A stretch of DNA of 64,000 nt from Acidobacteriota bacterium (GCA_016192145.1 JACPUT010000009.1:186001-250000), one strand, 5' to 3'. Shown: positions 44,144 through 53,774, numbered from the stretch's first letter. Notes: generated by a model from the letters alone, not told the origin. Program-made: numbers and translations.

Positions 44144-46592
44144 ACAACCAGCTCACCTTCACCTGCACCACGTCATCGCTGGGCAGGTGCCGGAGCACGG
44201 TGAGGTCGCGCCGGGGGCTGATGCCGGCGCGGTCGTTGGCCAGCTGATCCGTGCTCACGCCGTGGGTGTAGACGAGGAAGGCGGTGGAGCCGGGGCGGTA
44301 TTCCCAGCGGCCGATGAGGTTCACGTTCCAGGTGCGGTAGCTGAAGGCGGTGGGCGGGGCCGGCGTGCCAGGGGGCAGGCCGGGGGCGAGGCGGCCGTCC
44401 TCCAGGTAGGACCGGAGGTCGCGGAAGGCCCAGTTGGCCGCCAGCCACTGGCAGAAGAGCTGCAGGCTGAGGGCGGGCGTGAAGGCGTAGCCCACGCGGA
44501 TGGTCTGGTTGAAGGCCCCCAGCCGGCGATGGCCCACGGCCGGCGTACCGGCGGATTGGCCGGCCCGGGGGCCCGGGGCGGCGCCGAAGGTGTCGAGCCA
44601 GCGGAGCTCGCCCTCCTCGCGGGTGAGGTCGGTCTGCAGTTGGATGTCCAGCTGGGGCGTGAGCTTGATCTGCTGATAGACGGAGGTCTCGGTGGAGGGG
44701 CCGCCCTCGAACCAGCGGCGTGCCACGCCCACCCGCACGTACCAGGGTTTGTTGCCGGCGGTGTCGAAGCCGAGGTTGGCGAAGGGTCGGCGTTCGATGC
44801 GCAGGTACTTCTTCACGGGATCCGAGAAGGTGCGCAGCTCGCGATCATCCTCGGCGGGCAGGGCCAGGCCCCCGCCGCCCCACACGGACCAGTAGTTGCT
44901 GAAGTCCGTGCGGGCCTGGGCGCTGAACTCGGTATTGGTGGTGTGGCCCGCCTGGTCCTTGTCCACGGCACCGTAGAGGTTGATGTTCCAGTTGCGGGTG
45001 GGGCCCACGGCGCCATCCCAGCGCTTTTGGAGGAAGAACTCCCCGTGGCGGTTGTCCGGGGTCTGCAGGAAGCCCAGGTCATTGGGGTTGAACCAGCGCC
45101 CGGCGTTGATGAGGCGGGTGTCGAAGGTCCACCCTCCGGCCCAGGTGTGCATGTTGCGGATGCGGCCGTACCAGCCTTCGGGGCGGTCGCCTGGGGTGCC
45201 CGCGCGGCTGTGCTCGAGGGCGAATTCGACGAGGTTGGCGCGATCCGCGGATTTCACGGCGCCATCCATCGCGGCCACCACGGCTTCGCGCCCCGTGGGG
45301 CCGGCCTGGCGCATGTGGGAGATGAAGCCCCCCAGGAAGGTGCCCGCGTCGCCCAGCATCTGCTGCACGCGGAGCACACCGTAGCTGGTGGTGGGGGAGA
45401 GCTCCCGATGGACGGTCTCTCCGGAGGGCAGCCGCACCTCGGCCTCGGCCTGCTCCACGCCCGCGGCGAGCAGGCCCACGTTGAGGCCGCGATCGTACTT
45501 GGCGGTGTACTTGGCCGCGGCGGCGATCTCCTGGGCCAGGGGCCGATCCTTCAGGGTCTCGCCCGGGGCGAGGCCCGGATCGGATAGGGCGGTGCCGATG
45601 CGGCGGCTGTAGAAGAGCTGGGGGCCGATGGTCTGGAAGATCTCGGCGCCCTCGAGGAAGAAGGGGCGCTTTTCCGGGAAGAAGGTCTCCTGGGTGCTGA
45701 GGTTCAGCACGGCCTGATCCACCTCCACCTGCCCGAAATCCGGCCGCAGGGTGAGGTCTACCTGGGAGCGGGTGCTGAGGGCGAGGCGGGCGTCGAGGCC
45801 GGCGCGGCCCTCCCAGCGGCGGTCGTCGTAGGGCTGCGCCGTCTCGAACTTCCGCTTGGCGCTGAGGTAGGGCGTCCACTCGCGGCGGGGCGGCGGGTCC
45901 AGATCCACGAGGCCGTCGAGGTCGGGGAAGGCGCCGATGAAGCTCGTCTCGCTGCGGGGCGGCACGTGCAGGAAGGCCTGCTCGCGAAGGCTGCCCTGGC
46001 TGCTGCGCTGCACGTTGATGCCCCAGGTCTGCGGTCCGCCGCCCTTGCGGATGCGCAGGAGGGAGAGGGGGATCTTCAGCTCCGCGTGCCAACCGGTGTC
46101 ATCCAGGGATACGGCGCTCTCCCACACGCCATCCCAGCTGGTGTCGGCCTGCACGCCGTAGCCGCCGATGCTGTCGTTGGTGCAGGTGCCATCCCGCTGC
46201 ACGCCGCCCGCGTTCACCATGAACACCATGGCGTTGCGGCGATCGTGGAGGGTGTCCAAGTAGACGGCCAGCCAGTCGCTGTTGCTGTCCTGATCCCGGC
46301 GGTGGACGCGCCGCACCACGCCCTTGGCGCCCTCGGGGACCCGCAGATGCGCCCCGACGTAGAGGAAGGCTCCGTCGTAGAGCACGCGCACTTCGGTTTG
46401 GAGCTTGGAGGCTGCGCCATAGGCGGGCCACAGCTGGGTGAAGCCATGGGTGGCGGCGGGGGCCTGGGCCCAGGCGGGATCCCCCAGGCGGCCATCCAGC
46501 TTCACGGGGCCCTGCACGCGCACGGCCCGCAGGCCCGGGCCCTGGGCCGAGAGGATCAAGGAGGGGGCGAGGAGGGAGGAAAGCAGGCGCAC
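44136..46592 (-). CDS. DUF5916 outer-membrane protein with N-terminal CBM9-like domain
   Basis: The 818-residue secreted protein has a signal peptide (MRLLSSLLAPSLILSAQ). A CBM9-like domain (VQGPVKLDGRLGDPAWAQA, then TEVRVLYDGAFLYVGAHLR, DWLAVYLDTLHD) is followed by a long DUF5916 beta-barrel (from about 235, YLSAKRKFE; DFGQVEVDQAVLNLSTQETFFPEKRPFFLEG) ending VQVKVSWLFR. Such proteins are predicted outer-membrane glycan- or peptide-interacting barrels with no proven activity. A GTG start at 46592 with AGGG upstream is used. It is convergent with the aminotransferase. Confidence 0.88.
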   Translation of the reverse strand: MRLLSSLLAPSLILSAQGPGLRAVRVQGPVKLDGRLGDPAWAQAPAATHGFTQLWPAYGAASKLQTEVRVLYDGAFLYVGAHLRVPEGAKGVVRRVHRRDQDSNSDWLAVYLDTLHDRRNAMVFMVNAGGVQRDGTCTNDSIGGYGVQADTSWDGVWESAVSLDDTGWHAELKIPLSLLRIRKGGGPQTWGINVQRSSQGSLREQAFLHVPPRSETSFIGAFPDLDGLVDLDPPPRREWTPYLSAKRKFETAQPYDDRRWEGRAGLDARLALSTRSQVDLTLRPDFGQVEVDQAVLNLSTQETFFPEKRPFFLEGAEIFQTIGPQLFYSRRIGTALSDPGLAPGETLKDRPLAQEIAAAAKYTAKYDRGLNVGLLAAGVEQAEAEVRLPSGETVHRELSPTTSYGVLRVQQMLGDAGTFLGGFISHMRQAGPTGREAVVAAMDGAVKSADRANLVEFALEHSRAGTPGDRPEGWYGRIRNMHTWAGGWTFDTRLINAGRWFNPNDLGFLQTPDNRHGEFFLQKRWDGAVGPTRNWNINLYGAVDKDQAGHTTNTEFSAQARTDFSNYWSVWGGGGLALPAEDDRELRTFSDPVKKYLRIERRPFANLGFDTAGNKPWYVRVGVARRWFEGGPSTETSVYQQIKLTPQLDIQLQTDLTREEGELRWLDTFGAAPGPRAGQSAGTPAVGHRRLGAFNQTIRVGYAFTPALSLQLFCQWLAANWAFRDLRSYLEDGRLAPGLPPGTPAPPTAFSYRTWNVNLIGRWEYRPGSTAFLVYTHGVSTDQLANDRAGISPRRDLTVLRHLPSDDVVQVKVSWLFR

Positions 46593-46749
46593 GTTTTGAC
46601 CCTATCGGATCGCGCGGGTTCCCATGGGACTTTGGCCCCGGGTTTCGAGCGTCCTGCCGCTGGAGGTGGCTCACCTCGTCGCCGGGCACCTCGCACCCAT
46701 GGCCCGGATGCTGGAACCGGGCCGGGGGATTCGCGCATAGACTCTTCTG

Positions 46750-47247
46750 ATGCGCCTCCTTCTCGCCCCCTTTCTGCTCGCCTTGCCCCTCCTGGCCGGA
46801 GGGAAGGGCACCCTCACCACGAAGGGCCAGAGGTTCACCGCCGAGGTGGCGGCCACCCCGGCCGAGAAGGCCAAGGGCCTCATGGCCCGGGCCCACCTCC
46901 CGCAGGATCAGTGCATGGTCTTCCTCTACGAGGAGGACGGCTACCACGCCATCTGGATGAAGAACTGCCTCATCGCCCTGGACGTGGCCTGGCTGGACGC
47001 CCAGGGGAAGGTGGTGGAGCTCCTCGAGAAGGTGCCCCCCTGCAGCCCCATGCTCGGGAATGACTGCCCGAACTACGGGGGAACGGTGCCGGGCCGCTTC
47101 TTCGTCGAGTTCGCCGCGGGCACCCTCAAGCGGATCGGCCTGAAGAAGGGCGACCTGATCGCCTGGGATCTGAAGCTAGATGATGGGCGCGTGGTGAAGC
47201 TGGGCACCATGCCGGCTCCGCCCGCCAAGCCTGCGAAGCGGAAGTAG
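46750..47247 (+). CDS. Secreted DUF192 protein
   Basis: The 165-residue protein has a signal peptide (MRLLLAPFLLALPLLAGG) and the DUF192 core: EVAATPAEKAKGLMARAHLP, MVFLYEEDGYHAIWMKNCLIALDVAWLD and VPGRFFVEFAAGTLKRIGLKKGD. DUF192 proteins are small periplasmic beta-proteins of unknown activity, widespread in bacteria and archaea. CPNYGGTV replaces a typical loop and adds two cysteines (with PPCSP) that could form a disulfide. It lies convergent to rodA with a 6-bp gap. Confidence 0.85.
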   Translation: MRLLLAPFLLALPLLAGGKGTLTTKGQRFTAEVAATPAEKAKGLMARAHLPQDQCMVFLYEEDGYHAIWMKNCLIALDVAWLDAQGKVVELLEKVPPCSPMLGNDCPNYGGTVPGRFFVEFAAGTLKRIGLKKGDLIAWDLKLDDGRVVKLGTMPAPPAKPAKRK

Positions 47248-47253
47248 GCACGC

Positions 47254-48345
47254 TCAGCGCACCCGGGCCCGGTTGCGGATGGCCATCACCATGCCCAGGG
47301 CCAGCATGAAGCTGAGGGTGCTGCTGCGTCCGTAGCTGAAGAAGGGCAGGGCCATGCCCTTGTTGGGCAGGGCGCCCGCCACCATGCCGACGTTCACGAG
47401 GATGTGGAGGGCGAAGATGGCCGCGGCCCCGGCGCAAAAGTAGAGCTCCTCGGTGCTCCTCGCCTTGCGGGCCGTATCGAGGATCCGGAGCAGCAGGGCG
47501 CCGAAGAGGGAGAGCGCGATCAGCACGCCCACGAAGCCCCGCTCCTCGGCCCACACGGCGAAGACGAAGTCGGTGGTCTTCACGGGGAGGAAGTTGAGCT
47601 GGGTCTGGCTGCCCGCCGTGAAGCCCCGGCCCAGCACGCCGCCCGCGCCGATGGCGATCTTGCTCTGGTGGATCTGGTAGCCCTTCCCCTGCAGATCGCT
47701 TTCGGGGTCGAGGAAGGTCATCACGCGCTGCTTCTGATAGGGCTTGAGCACCTTCTTCCAGGCCAGCACGCTGCCGAGGGAGAAGAGCAGGAGCCCGATC
47801 ACCACCCACCGGGCCTTCAGACCCCGGATGAGGGGCACGAGGGCGAGGATGGGGGTGAAGCTCAGGGCCATGCCGAGGTCCGGCTGCTTGAGCACGAGCA
47901 CCATGGGCAGGAACACCAGGGCGGCGGCGGTGATCAGGTCGAAGATCCCGACCTGATCGGCGGGGCGGTTCCCCAACCGATGGGCCACGAACAGCAGGGT
48001 CAGCCACTTCATGAGCTCGGAGGGTTGGAATTGGATGCCTTTGAATTCGAACCATCGCGTGGCGCCGCCCATCTTCTTGCCGGCCACCAGCACCAACAGC
48101 AACAGCAGGAGCCCGCCGAGGTAGAGCCCGAGGCTCACCTTGAAGATCCGGGTGGGATCCATGGACGCGAGGAGGGCCACCATGGCGGTGCAGGCCAGGG
48201 TGAAGACGCCCTGCTTCACCCAGAGATCGGCCTGGGAGGTTCCGTGGCTGGCGCTGAACAGGGTGAGCAGGCCCAGCCCGGCGAGGGCCGCCATGAGGGC
48301 GAGCAGGCCGCGATCCAGGCCCTTGAGGTACTCGCGCCAGTTCAC
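47254..48345 (-). CDS. rodA: Rod-shape-determining peptidoglycan polymerase RodA
   Basis: The SEDS glycosyltransferase polymerises lipid II during cell elongation with PBP2. The 363-residue protein has ten hydrophobic helices and the SEDS signatures: GATRWFEFKGIQFQPSELMK (about 85-104), QPDLGMALSF, DFVFAVWAEERGFVG and the final LPNKGMALPFFSYGRSS. It uses a GTG start overlapping the mrdA stop (GTGA). It is the last gene of mreB-mreC-mreD-mrdA-rodA. Confidence 0.95.
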   Translation of the reverse strand: MNWREYLKGLDRGLLALMAALAGLGLLTLFSASHGTSQADLWVKQGVFTLACTAMVALLASMDPTRIFKVSLGLYLGGLLLLLLVLVAGKKMGGATRWFEFKGIQFQPSELMKWLTLLFVAHRLGNRPADQVGIFDLITAAALVFLPMVLVLKQPDLGMALSFTPILALVPLIRGLKARWVVIGLLLFSLGSVLAWKKVLKPYQKQRVMTFLDPESDLQGKGYQIHQSKIAIGAGGVLGRGFTAGSQTQLNFLPVKTTDFVFAVWAEERGFVGVLIALSLFGALLLRILDTARKARSTEELYFCAGAAAIFALHILVNVGMVAGALPNKGMALPFFSYGRSSTLSFMLALGMVMAIRNRARVR

Positions 48346-50228
48346 AGGCCCTCCTCCGGTTTCTCGGCGGGCTTGAACCGATCGGGGATCTTGCCGCCCG
48401 GCGGGGGCAGGGGGTCCTGCAGGCGGTCGACGCACCAGTACTTCACGGCCTTGGCGGCCATGGGGGCGGCGCTGGTGGAACCGAAGCCCGCGTTTTCCGC
48501 GATGAACACGAAGGCGATCTGAGGGTTGTCGCGGGGAGCATAGCCCGCGAACCAGGCATGGTCCTTGAGCTCCTTGGCCTGGCGGGCGTAGTGGGATTTG
48601 TCCACGAAGGTGGCCACCTGGGCCGTGCCCGTCTTCCCCGAGAAGGGGATCTCCTTGGCAATCTGCCTGACGAAGGGGTTGGTGGCCGCCGTGCCGTTCT
48701 CAACCACCTGGGCCAGCCCTTGGTCGAGGTAGCTCCAGATCCTGGGATCCAACCCCGTGTCCTTCATGGGGGGAGTGGGCGCCGGTTCCACGAGGTTGGT
48801 GGCCTCGTTGCGAAATCCCCAGAAGAGGTGGGGGGTGAGCAGTTTCCCCTTGGTGCCGAGCAGGGCGTAGAAACGCGCGAGGCCCAGGGGCGTGAGGCCC
48901 ACGGCGCCCTGGCCGATGCCCACGCTGATGGTTTCGCCGGCGTACCACTTCTCCTTGCGGGCCTTCCACTTCCAATCGCGGCTGGGTACCCGGCTCGTCT
49001 TCTCGAAGGGGAGGTCGATGCCCGTGGGCACGGTGAGCCCGTACTTTTCCGCCGTGGCGTAGATGTCGTCGATGTCCATGCGGGAGGCCACTTCGTAGAA
49101 GTAGACGTCGCAGCTCTGGGCGATGGCCCCCACGAGGCTGAGCCCCCCGTGTCCTTCGGGCTTGTCGCAGCGAAAGTCGCGGCCGTAGTAGTTCTTCCTC
49201 CCCGCGCAGTAGATCACCGTCTCGGGCCGGATGACGCCTTTCTCGAGGCCCGCGATGGCCATGAGCAGCTTCCAAGTGGAGCCGGGGGCGTAGATGCCCT
49301 GGGTGACGCGGTTCACCATGGGCTTCGAGGGGTGGCGGATGTAGCGGTCCACCATCTCCTGGCTGAGGCGGTTGAGGAAGATGTTGGAGTCGTAGCTGGG
49401 GCTGCTGTAGAGGGCGAGCACGCCGCCATCGCGGAGGTCGAGCACCACGGCCGCGCCCTTCTCTTCGCCGAAGGCTTCCTGGATGGTGCGCTGGAGGCCC
49501 GCGTCGAGGGTGAGGTAAAGGCTGCGGCCCGCCTTGGCAGGGGCCTGGCCGCTCACGGCCACCTCGCGGCCCAGCTGATCCACGAGAACCTTCTTGGCGC
49601 CGTCCTGGCCCTTGAGCCGTTCGTTGGAGGCCCGCTCGAATCCATCCTTGCCGACGATTTCGCCCAGTTGGTAGAGCCCGGGCTCCTTCTTCATGAGCAC
49701 GTCGTCGACTTCCCCCACGTAGCCCAGCAGGTGGCCGGCCAGCTCATCGCCGAGGTAGACGCGGCGGGGGGCCATGTCCACGCCCAGGAAGGGGAAGCGG
49801 CTCCGCACGCGCTCGGCGAGGGCGATGCCCGCCTCGTCGAGGTTCTCCATGAGCACGAGGGACCGGCCCTTGCTGCCCTGGCGCCAGGTGTGGATCTTCC
49901 GCTTCAGGGGCTCGGCATCGAGGCCCAGGGCCGCGGCCAGGGCTTCGACCACGGCGGGATCCCGGGGCAGATCCTCTTCGGCGATGACGAGGTGGAGGGC
50001 CTTCCGGTTGTCCACGAGGCGGTGGCCGTTGCGGTCGTACACGATGCCCCGGGGCGCGGGGACGTTGCGTTCCTTCACGGCCTGGCTCAGGGCCAGCTGC
50101 TGGAAATCGCCATGGCGCACCAGCTGCAGCCAGGCGTAGACGGCGAGCAGCACGCAGACCATCCCCACGGCGGCGGCCTGGAAGGCGCCAAGGCGCCCGG
50201 TGAGGAGGCGGCGGTCCCGGGGATCCAT
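48342..50228 (-). CDS. mrdA: Penicillin-binding protein 2 (peptidoglycan transpeptidase)
   Basis: The 628-residue class B PBP cross-links peptidoglycan in the lateral wall. A single N-terminal membrane anchor (about 14-34, AAAVGMVCVLLAVYAWLQLV) precedes the PBP dimer domain and the transpeptidase domain. Active-site motifs are APGSTWKLL (SxxK, about 326), SCD in IAQSCDVYFY (the SxN position, here Asp) and KTG in FSGKTGTAQVA. The ATG at 50228 shares one base with the mreD stop. The SxD variant is a known PBP2 form. Confidence 0.96.
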   Translation of the reverse strand: MDPRDRRLLTGRLGAFQAAAVGMVCVLLAVYAWLQLVRHGDFQQLALSQAVKERNVPAPRGIVYDRNGHRLVDNRKALHLVIAEEDLPRDPAVVEALAAALGLDAEPLKRKIHTWRQGSKGRSLVLMENLDEAGIALAERVRSRFPFLGVDMAPRRVYLGDELAGHLLGYVGEVDDVLMKKEPGLYQLGEIVGKDGFERASNERLKGQDGAKKVLVDQLGREVAVSGQAPAKAGRSLYLTLDAGLQRTIQEAFGEEKGAAVVLDLRDGGVLALYSSPSYDSNIFLNRLSQEMVDRYIRHPSKPMVNRVTQGIYAPGSTWKLLMAIAGLEKGVIRPETVIYCAGRKNYYGRDFRCDKPEGHGGLSLVGAIAQSCDVYFYEVASRMDIDDIYATAEKYGLTVPTGIDLPFEKTSRVPSRDWKWKARKEKWYAGETISVGIGQGAVGLTPLGLARFYALLGTKGKLLTPHLFWGFRNEATNLVEPAPTPPMKDTGLDPRIWSYLDQGLAQVVENGTAATNPFVRQIAKEIPFSGKTGTAQVATFVDKSHYARQAKELKDHAWFAGYAPRDNPQIAFVFIAENAGFGSTSAAPMAAKAVKYWCVDRLQDPLPPPGGKIPDRFKPAEKPEEGL

Positions 50229-50707
50229 CAGGACCGCGCGGGCTGGTCCCGCCAGGTGAGGTAGGCCCACAGGGGCCAGCCGAGGACCACCCAGAGCCAG
50301 GGGCGGGCCGAGGGCAGGCTGCCCGCGGCGAGGAAGACCATGCCTTCCGTGAGCAGGAAGAGACCCAGCGCGAGGCCCAGCTGGCGGATCATCCATCGAA
50401 AGCGGGAGTCCGGCGGCCAGTGTTCCGCGAGGAAGGCGGCGATGAGGGCGAGGGTGAGGGCCGCCCAGGGGGAGCCGCCGAGGCGGGGGTAGAGCTTGAG
50501 GCTGCCTTCAAGGGCCCAGCCGGAGGCGGAGGCCAGGAGGCCGGTGGTGAGGTAGTTCCGGGGATCCGGGGCGAGGGCCACCACGGTGAGGACGTGGAGG
50601 ATCAACTGCAGGCGGGGCCAGGGCGCCGTGACGAGCACCGCCAGCACGCCCAGGAGCGCCACGAACACCCGGGCCTGCAGGGAGAGGGGGGGCTTGCGCA
50701 GGGCCAT
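50228..50707 (-). CDS. mreD: Rod-shape-determining protein MreD
   Basis: The 159-residue membrane protein with about five helices (SLQARVFVALLGVLAVLVTAPW, LILHVLTVVALAP, LALGLFLLTEGMVFL) bridges MreC and RodA/PBP2. Its sequence is little conserved, so the call relies on length, topology and position between mreC and mrdA. ATG at 50707 overlaps the mreC stop by one base, and its own stop overlaps the mrdA start. Confidence 0.87.
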   Translation of the reverse strand: MALRKPPLSLQARVFVALLGVLAVLVTAPWPRLQLILHVLTVVALAPDPRNYLTTGLLASASGWALEGSLKLYPRLGGSPWAALTLALIAAFLAEHWPPDSRFRWMIRQLGLALGLFLLTEGMVFLAAGSLPSARPWLWVVLGWPLWAYLTWRDQPARS

Positions 50708-51606
50708 CAGCGCACCGCCTTCGGCTTGGGGGCCGGGTGGGGCAGGGGTTTGGCGGGAGGCCGGAGCGAGGGCTGGACTTCCAGGGGCGGCTCCAGGGGG
50801 AGCAGCAGGACGAGCCGCAGGCGATCCAGGGGGGCCGCCAGCTGCACGCGGACCTTGAGCTCGAGATCCGTGGGCCTCACATCCGTCACGTAGCCCACGA
50901 GGAGCCCTCGCGGGAAGACGCGATCCAGGCCGGAGGTGTGCACGGCCTCGCCGGGTTGCACCACCTCCTGGGGGTTCACGTACCGGATCTCCGCGCGGCC
51001 GTCGCCCAGGCCCTGCAGCACGCCGGTGGCCCGGCTCCGGGTGAGCATGACGCCGATGGCCGCGTTGGGGGCGTCCGCCGGGAGGATGAGGGATTGGGTG
51101 GGCGCCACGGACCAGAGGCGGCCCACCACCCCCTCGGGGGCGATCACGCCCTGATCGGGCCGCCAGCCGCGGTCGATGCCTCCTTCGATGACGAGCCCGC
51201 CGAAGGCGCCGGGACGCGTGCTGCTGAGGATGCGGGCCCCCTGGAGTTCGAGGGGCACCTGCACCTTCAGGCCGAGCAACCGCTTGGCCTCCTCCGCTTC
51301 GGCGTGGAGGGGGGCGAGGCGGGCCGCCTCCATTTGCCGATCGGCCAATTCCTGGCGCAGCAAGTGGAGTTCCGTGCGGGCGTGTTCGAGATCCGCAGCG
51401 CGCTGGGAGCGGGTCACCCGCCAATCATGGAAGCCCGTGGCCAGGCGCTGGAAGGGGTGGGAGAAGGTCGTGGCGACCTGGCTCCAGGCCCGGCCGGGCA
51501 CCCGGCCCACCAGCACCCAGGCGCCGTGGCCGAGCCACAGGGCCATGAGGGCGTAGCGGCGGCGCCCCGTGGGGGTCCAGCCCCAGTTGGACGGGCGCGC
51601 GGCCAT
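50707..51606 (-). CDS. mreC: Rod-shape-determining protein MreC
   Basis: The 299-residue bitopic protein has an N-terminal anchor (about 18-36), a coiled coil (about 65-112, SQRAADLEHARTELHLLRQE) and the double beta-barrel periplasmic domain with RILSSTRPGAFGGLVIEGG, GVVGRLWSVAPTQSLILPA and DRVFPRGLLVGYV, the usual MreC motifs. It organises PBP2 with the MreB filaments. The C-terminal tail is Pro/Lys-rich. Confidence 0.94.
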   Translation of the reverse strand: MAARPSNWGWTPTGRRRYALMALWLGHGAWVLVGRVPGRAWSQVATTFSHPFQRLATGFHDWRVTRSQRAADLEHARTELHLLRQELADRQMEAARLAPLHAEAEEAKRLLGLKVQVPLELQGARILSSTRPGAFGGLVIEGGIDRGWRPDQGVIAPEGVVGRLWSVAPTQSLILPADAPNAAIGVMLTRSRATGVLQGLGDGRAEIRYVNPQEVVQPGEAVHTSGLDRVFPRGLLVGYVTDVRPTDLELKVRVQLAAPLDRLRLVLLLPLEPPLEVQPSLRPPAKPLPHPAPKPKAVR

Positions 51607-51633
51607 GTCCCAGCTGACTCCTTAGGTGGTGGT

Positions 51634-52677
51634 TCAGTCCATGATCTGGATGCGGCGCAGGAGGGGGATGTTCTCCAGCAGCAGGGCGGTGCCCCGCACC
51701 ACGGCCGTCTGGGGATCCTCGGCGCGGAACACGGGAAGGTGGGTCTCCTTGCGGAGCCGTTCGTCCAGTCCCTGGATGAGGGAACCGCCGCCCGTGAGGC
51801 AGATGCCGCGATCGATGAGGTCGGCGGCCAGCTGGGGGGGCGTCTCGTTGAGGGCCTTGCGGACGAGGTCGATGATGGCGTTGATGGGCTCGGCCAGGGC
51901 CTCGCGGATCTCGGCGTCGTTGAGCGTCAGCGTCTTGGGCAGGCCCTCGAACTGGTCGCGGCCGCTCACTTCCATGGTGCGCACGGCCTCGGCGGGGTAG
52001 GCGCTGCCGAGCGTCCACTTCACCTCTTCGGCGGAGCTCTCCGAGATGAGCACGTTGTACTTCTCGCGGATGTACTTCACGACGGCTTCGTCCATCTCGT
52101 CGCCGGCGATGAGGATGGAATCGGAGAACACCTTGCCGTTGTACGAGATCACGGCCACATCCGTGGTGCCGCCGCCGATATCGACGATCATGCAGCCGCG
52201 CTTCTCGTAGATGGGCAGGCCGGCGCCGATGGCGGCCACCATGGTCTGGTCCACGATGAACACGTCATGGGCCTTGGCGTCGTAGCAGCACTGGCGCACG
52301 GCGCGGCGGGCCACCTGGTGGGCCTTGGGGGGCACGCTCACGACGATGCGGGTGCGGGCCCAGCCGCGGTTGGGGCGGGCCTTCTCGATGAATGCGGCCA
52401 GCATTTTCTCGGCGGCATCCACTTCGAAGATCATGCCGTCCTTCATGGGGCGCACGGTCTTCACGCCCTGGGGGGCGCGGCCCAGCAGCTGCTTGGCCTC
52501 GTCGCCCACGGCCTCGACCTCGTGGGTGACCGTGTTGAGGGCCACGATGGAGGGTTCGTAGATGACGATGCGGCCGGCCTGCTTCGTGTGGACGAGGGTC
52601 GAGGCCGTGCCGAGATCGATGGCGAGGTCCGAATTGAAGAGGTTGGACCAGAACTGGGCGGAGAAAATGCTGGCCAC
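51634..52677 (-). CDS. mreB: Rod-shape-determining actin homologue MreB
   Basis: The 347-residue cytoskeletal ATPase guides lateral wall synthesis. ATP-binding motifs are DLGTASTLVHTK (phosphate 1, about 20-31), MIVDIGGGTTDVAVIS (phosphate 2, about 161-176) and LTGGGSLIQGLDERL (adenosine motif). A GTG start at 52677 with GGAG 5 nt upstream gives MASIFSAQ. The glutaredoxin gene upstream is on the same strand with a 106-bp gap, which holds small GC hairpins and probably the operon promoter. Confidence 0.97.
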   Translation of the reverse strand: MASIFSAQFWSNLFNSDLAIDLGTASTLVHTKQAGRIVIYEPSIVALNTVTHEVEAVGDEAKQLLGRAPQGVKTVRPMKDGMIFEVDAAEKMLAAFIEKARPNRGWARTRIVVSVPPKAHQVARRAVRQCCYDAKAHDVFIVDQTMVAAIGAGLPIYEKRGCMIVDIGGGTTDVAVISYNGKVFSDSILIAGDEMDEAVVKYIREKYNVLISESSAEEVKWTLGSAYPAEAVRTMEVSGRDQFEGLPKTLTLNDAEIREALAEPINAIIDLVRKALNETPPQLAADLIDRGICLTGGGSLIQGLDERLRKETHLPVFRAEDPQTAVVRGTALLLENIPLLRRIQIMD

Positions 52678-52783
52678 AGGGGCTCCGAAAGGCTGGCGCG
52701 GGGGCGCAAACCTCTAGGATGCCACGGGGGAACTCCCTTGGGAGGGAAGTCTGGGCGGGGGGCCCGGAGGGGAGTCCGGGGGG

Positions 52784-53077
52784 TCAGGCTCCGGCTTCCA
52801 GGAGTTCTCGGACGAGGAGGATCGGATCCAGCTTCTGGGGGAGTTCCCGGTGGTAGCCCCGGACCCAGCGCTTCCCGTTCACCAGGATGAAGGGGATGGC
52901 CCGCTTGCCTGTTTCGGCCTCGAGCTTCTCCGAGGCGCCTTCTTCCAGCTCGATGTCCACCTTGGTGTGGGGCACGGCCTGATCCTTGAGCCAGGCGTCC
53001 AGGCGGCGGCAGTCCGGGCACCAGGCCGCGGTGTAAACCTGGAGATCGAGCCCTGCGAGTTCCTGAACCGATGCCAT
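52784..53077 (-). CDS. Glutaredoxin-family thiol-disulfide protein
   Basis: The 97-residue protein has the thioredoxin/glutaredoxin fold: LQVYTAAWCPDCRRLDAWL with the redox pair Cys-Pro-Asp-Cys (about 20-23), TKVDIELEEG, the cis-Pro segment KRAIPFILVNGKRWVRGY. CPDC is atypical of classical CPYC glutaredoxins but common in mycoredoxin/YruB-like proteins. It is divergent from the lipoprotein gene and upstream of mreB on the same strand. Confidence 0.88.
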   Translation of the reverse strand: MASVQELAGLDLQVYTAAWCPDCRRLDAWLKDQAVPHTKVDIELEEGASEKLEAETGKRAIPFILVNGKRWVRGYHRELPQKLDPILLVRELLEAGA

Positions 53078-53133
53078 GGAAGGCCTCCCTGATCTGTCAT
53101 TCTGGGGCCTTCCATCCCGATCGAGGAGAACCC

Positions 53134-53724
53134 ATGCGTACCCCCCTGCTCGCCGCTGCCGTGCTGCTTCTGCTCGGATGCAACCAGGCCCCCCAGGATG
53201 CCAATCCCGTGTTGTTCAATGTCGGCGGGCAGAAGTTCACGGAGCGAGAGTTCACCGAGATGGTGCGCGCGATCGAGCCCGCGAAGGCCGAGGACATCCT
53301 GAAGAACCCCAAGCCGGAAGCGCAGGCCGCCCGGGCGGGCTTCCTGGGCAGCCTGGCCCAGGATCGGGCCATCTTGGCCTACGCCAAGAAGACTGGAATC
53401 GATCAGGGGACCATTTATCGGATGCTCATGGTCCAGGCCCAGGCCCAGGCGGCCATGAAGGCCATGATCTCCCAGCGGGTGGGCGAGCCGAGCGAGACTC
53501 AGCTCCAGGAAGCCTACGGGACCATCAAGGCCAAGAACACCCAGGGCGGCAACGCGGCGGGCTTCCCCTCCCTGGAGGAGGTGATGGCCAACCCGGCCAT
53601 CAAGAGCCAGCTGGTCAACGCGTGGAAGCAGGAGCGCAGCCAGGCCGCCGTCCAAGAGCTGATGAAGGAGGTCAAGGCCCAGGTACCGGTGACGTTTGCC
53701 GAGGGGTATCAGCCGGTGGAGTAG
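53134..53724 (+). CDS. Lipoprotein with SurA/PrsA-like N-terminal domain
   Basis: The 196-residue lipoprotein has a lipobox (LLLLGC, Cys17) and NQAPQDANP after it. The mature part starts VLFNVGGQKFTEREFTEMV, as in SurA/PrsA-type peptidyl-prolyl isomerase N-domains, then helices with NPKPEAQAARAGFLGSLAQD. A C-terminal rotamase domain is not evident. It is probably a periplasmic chaperone anchored in a membrane. GAGGAG before the ATG at 53134 sets the start. A terminator follows. Confidence 0.74.
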   Translation: MRTPLLAAAVLLLLGCNQAPQDANPVLFNVGGQKFTEREFTEMVRAIEPAKAEDILKNPKPEAQAARAGFLGSLAQDRAILAYAKKTGIDQGTIYRMLMVQAQAQAAMKAMISQRVGEPSETQLQEAYGTIKAKNTQGGNAAGFPSLEEVMANPAIKSQLVNAWKQERSQAAVQELMKEVKAQVPVTFAEGYQPVE

Positions 53725-53750
53725 GGCGGCTGGTCGATCCATTTAATTAA

Positions 53751-53774
53751 CGAAGCCCCCGGTCGGGGGCTTCG
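53751..53774 (+). terminator. Terminator after the lipoprotein gene
   Basis: A 10-bp perfect stem CGAAGCCCCC/GGGGGCTTCG with a GGTC loop begins 26 bp after the stop. The downstream side reads CCTTGTTG, with few Ts. ATTTAATTAA just before the stem provides the U-run for the opposite orientation. Confidence 0.7.
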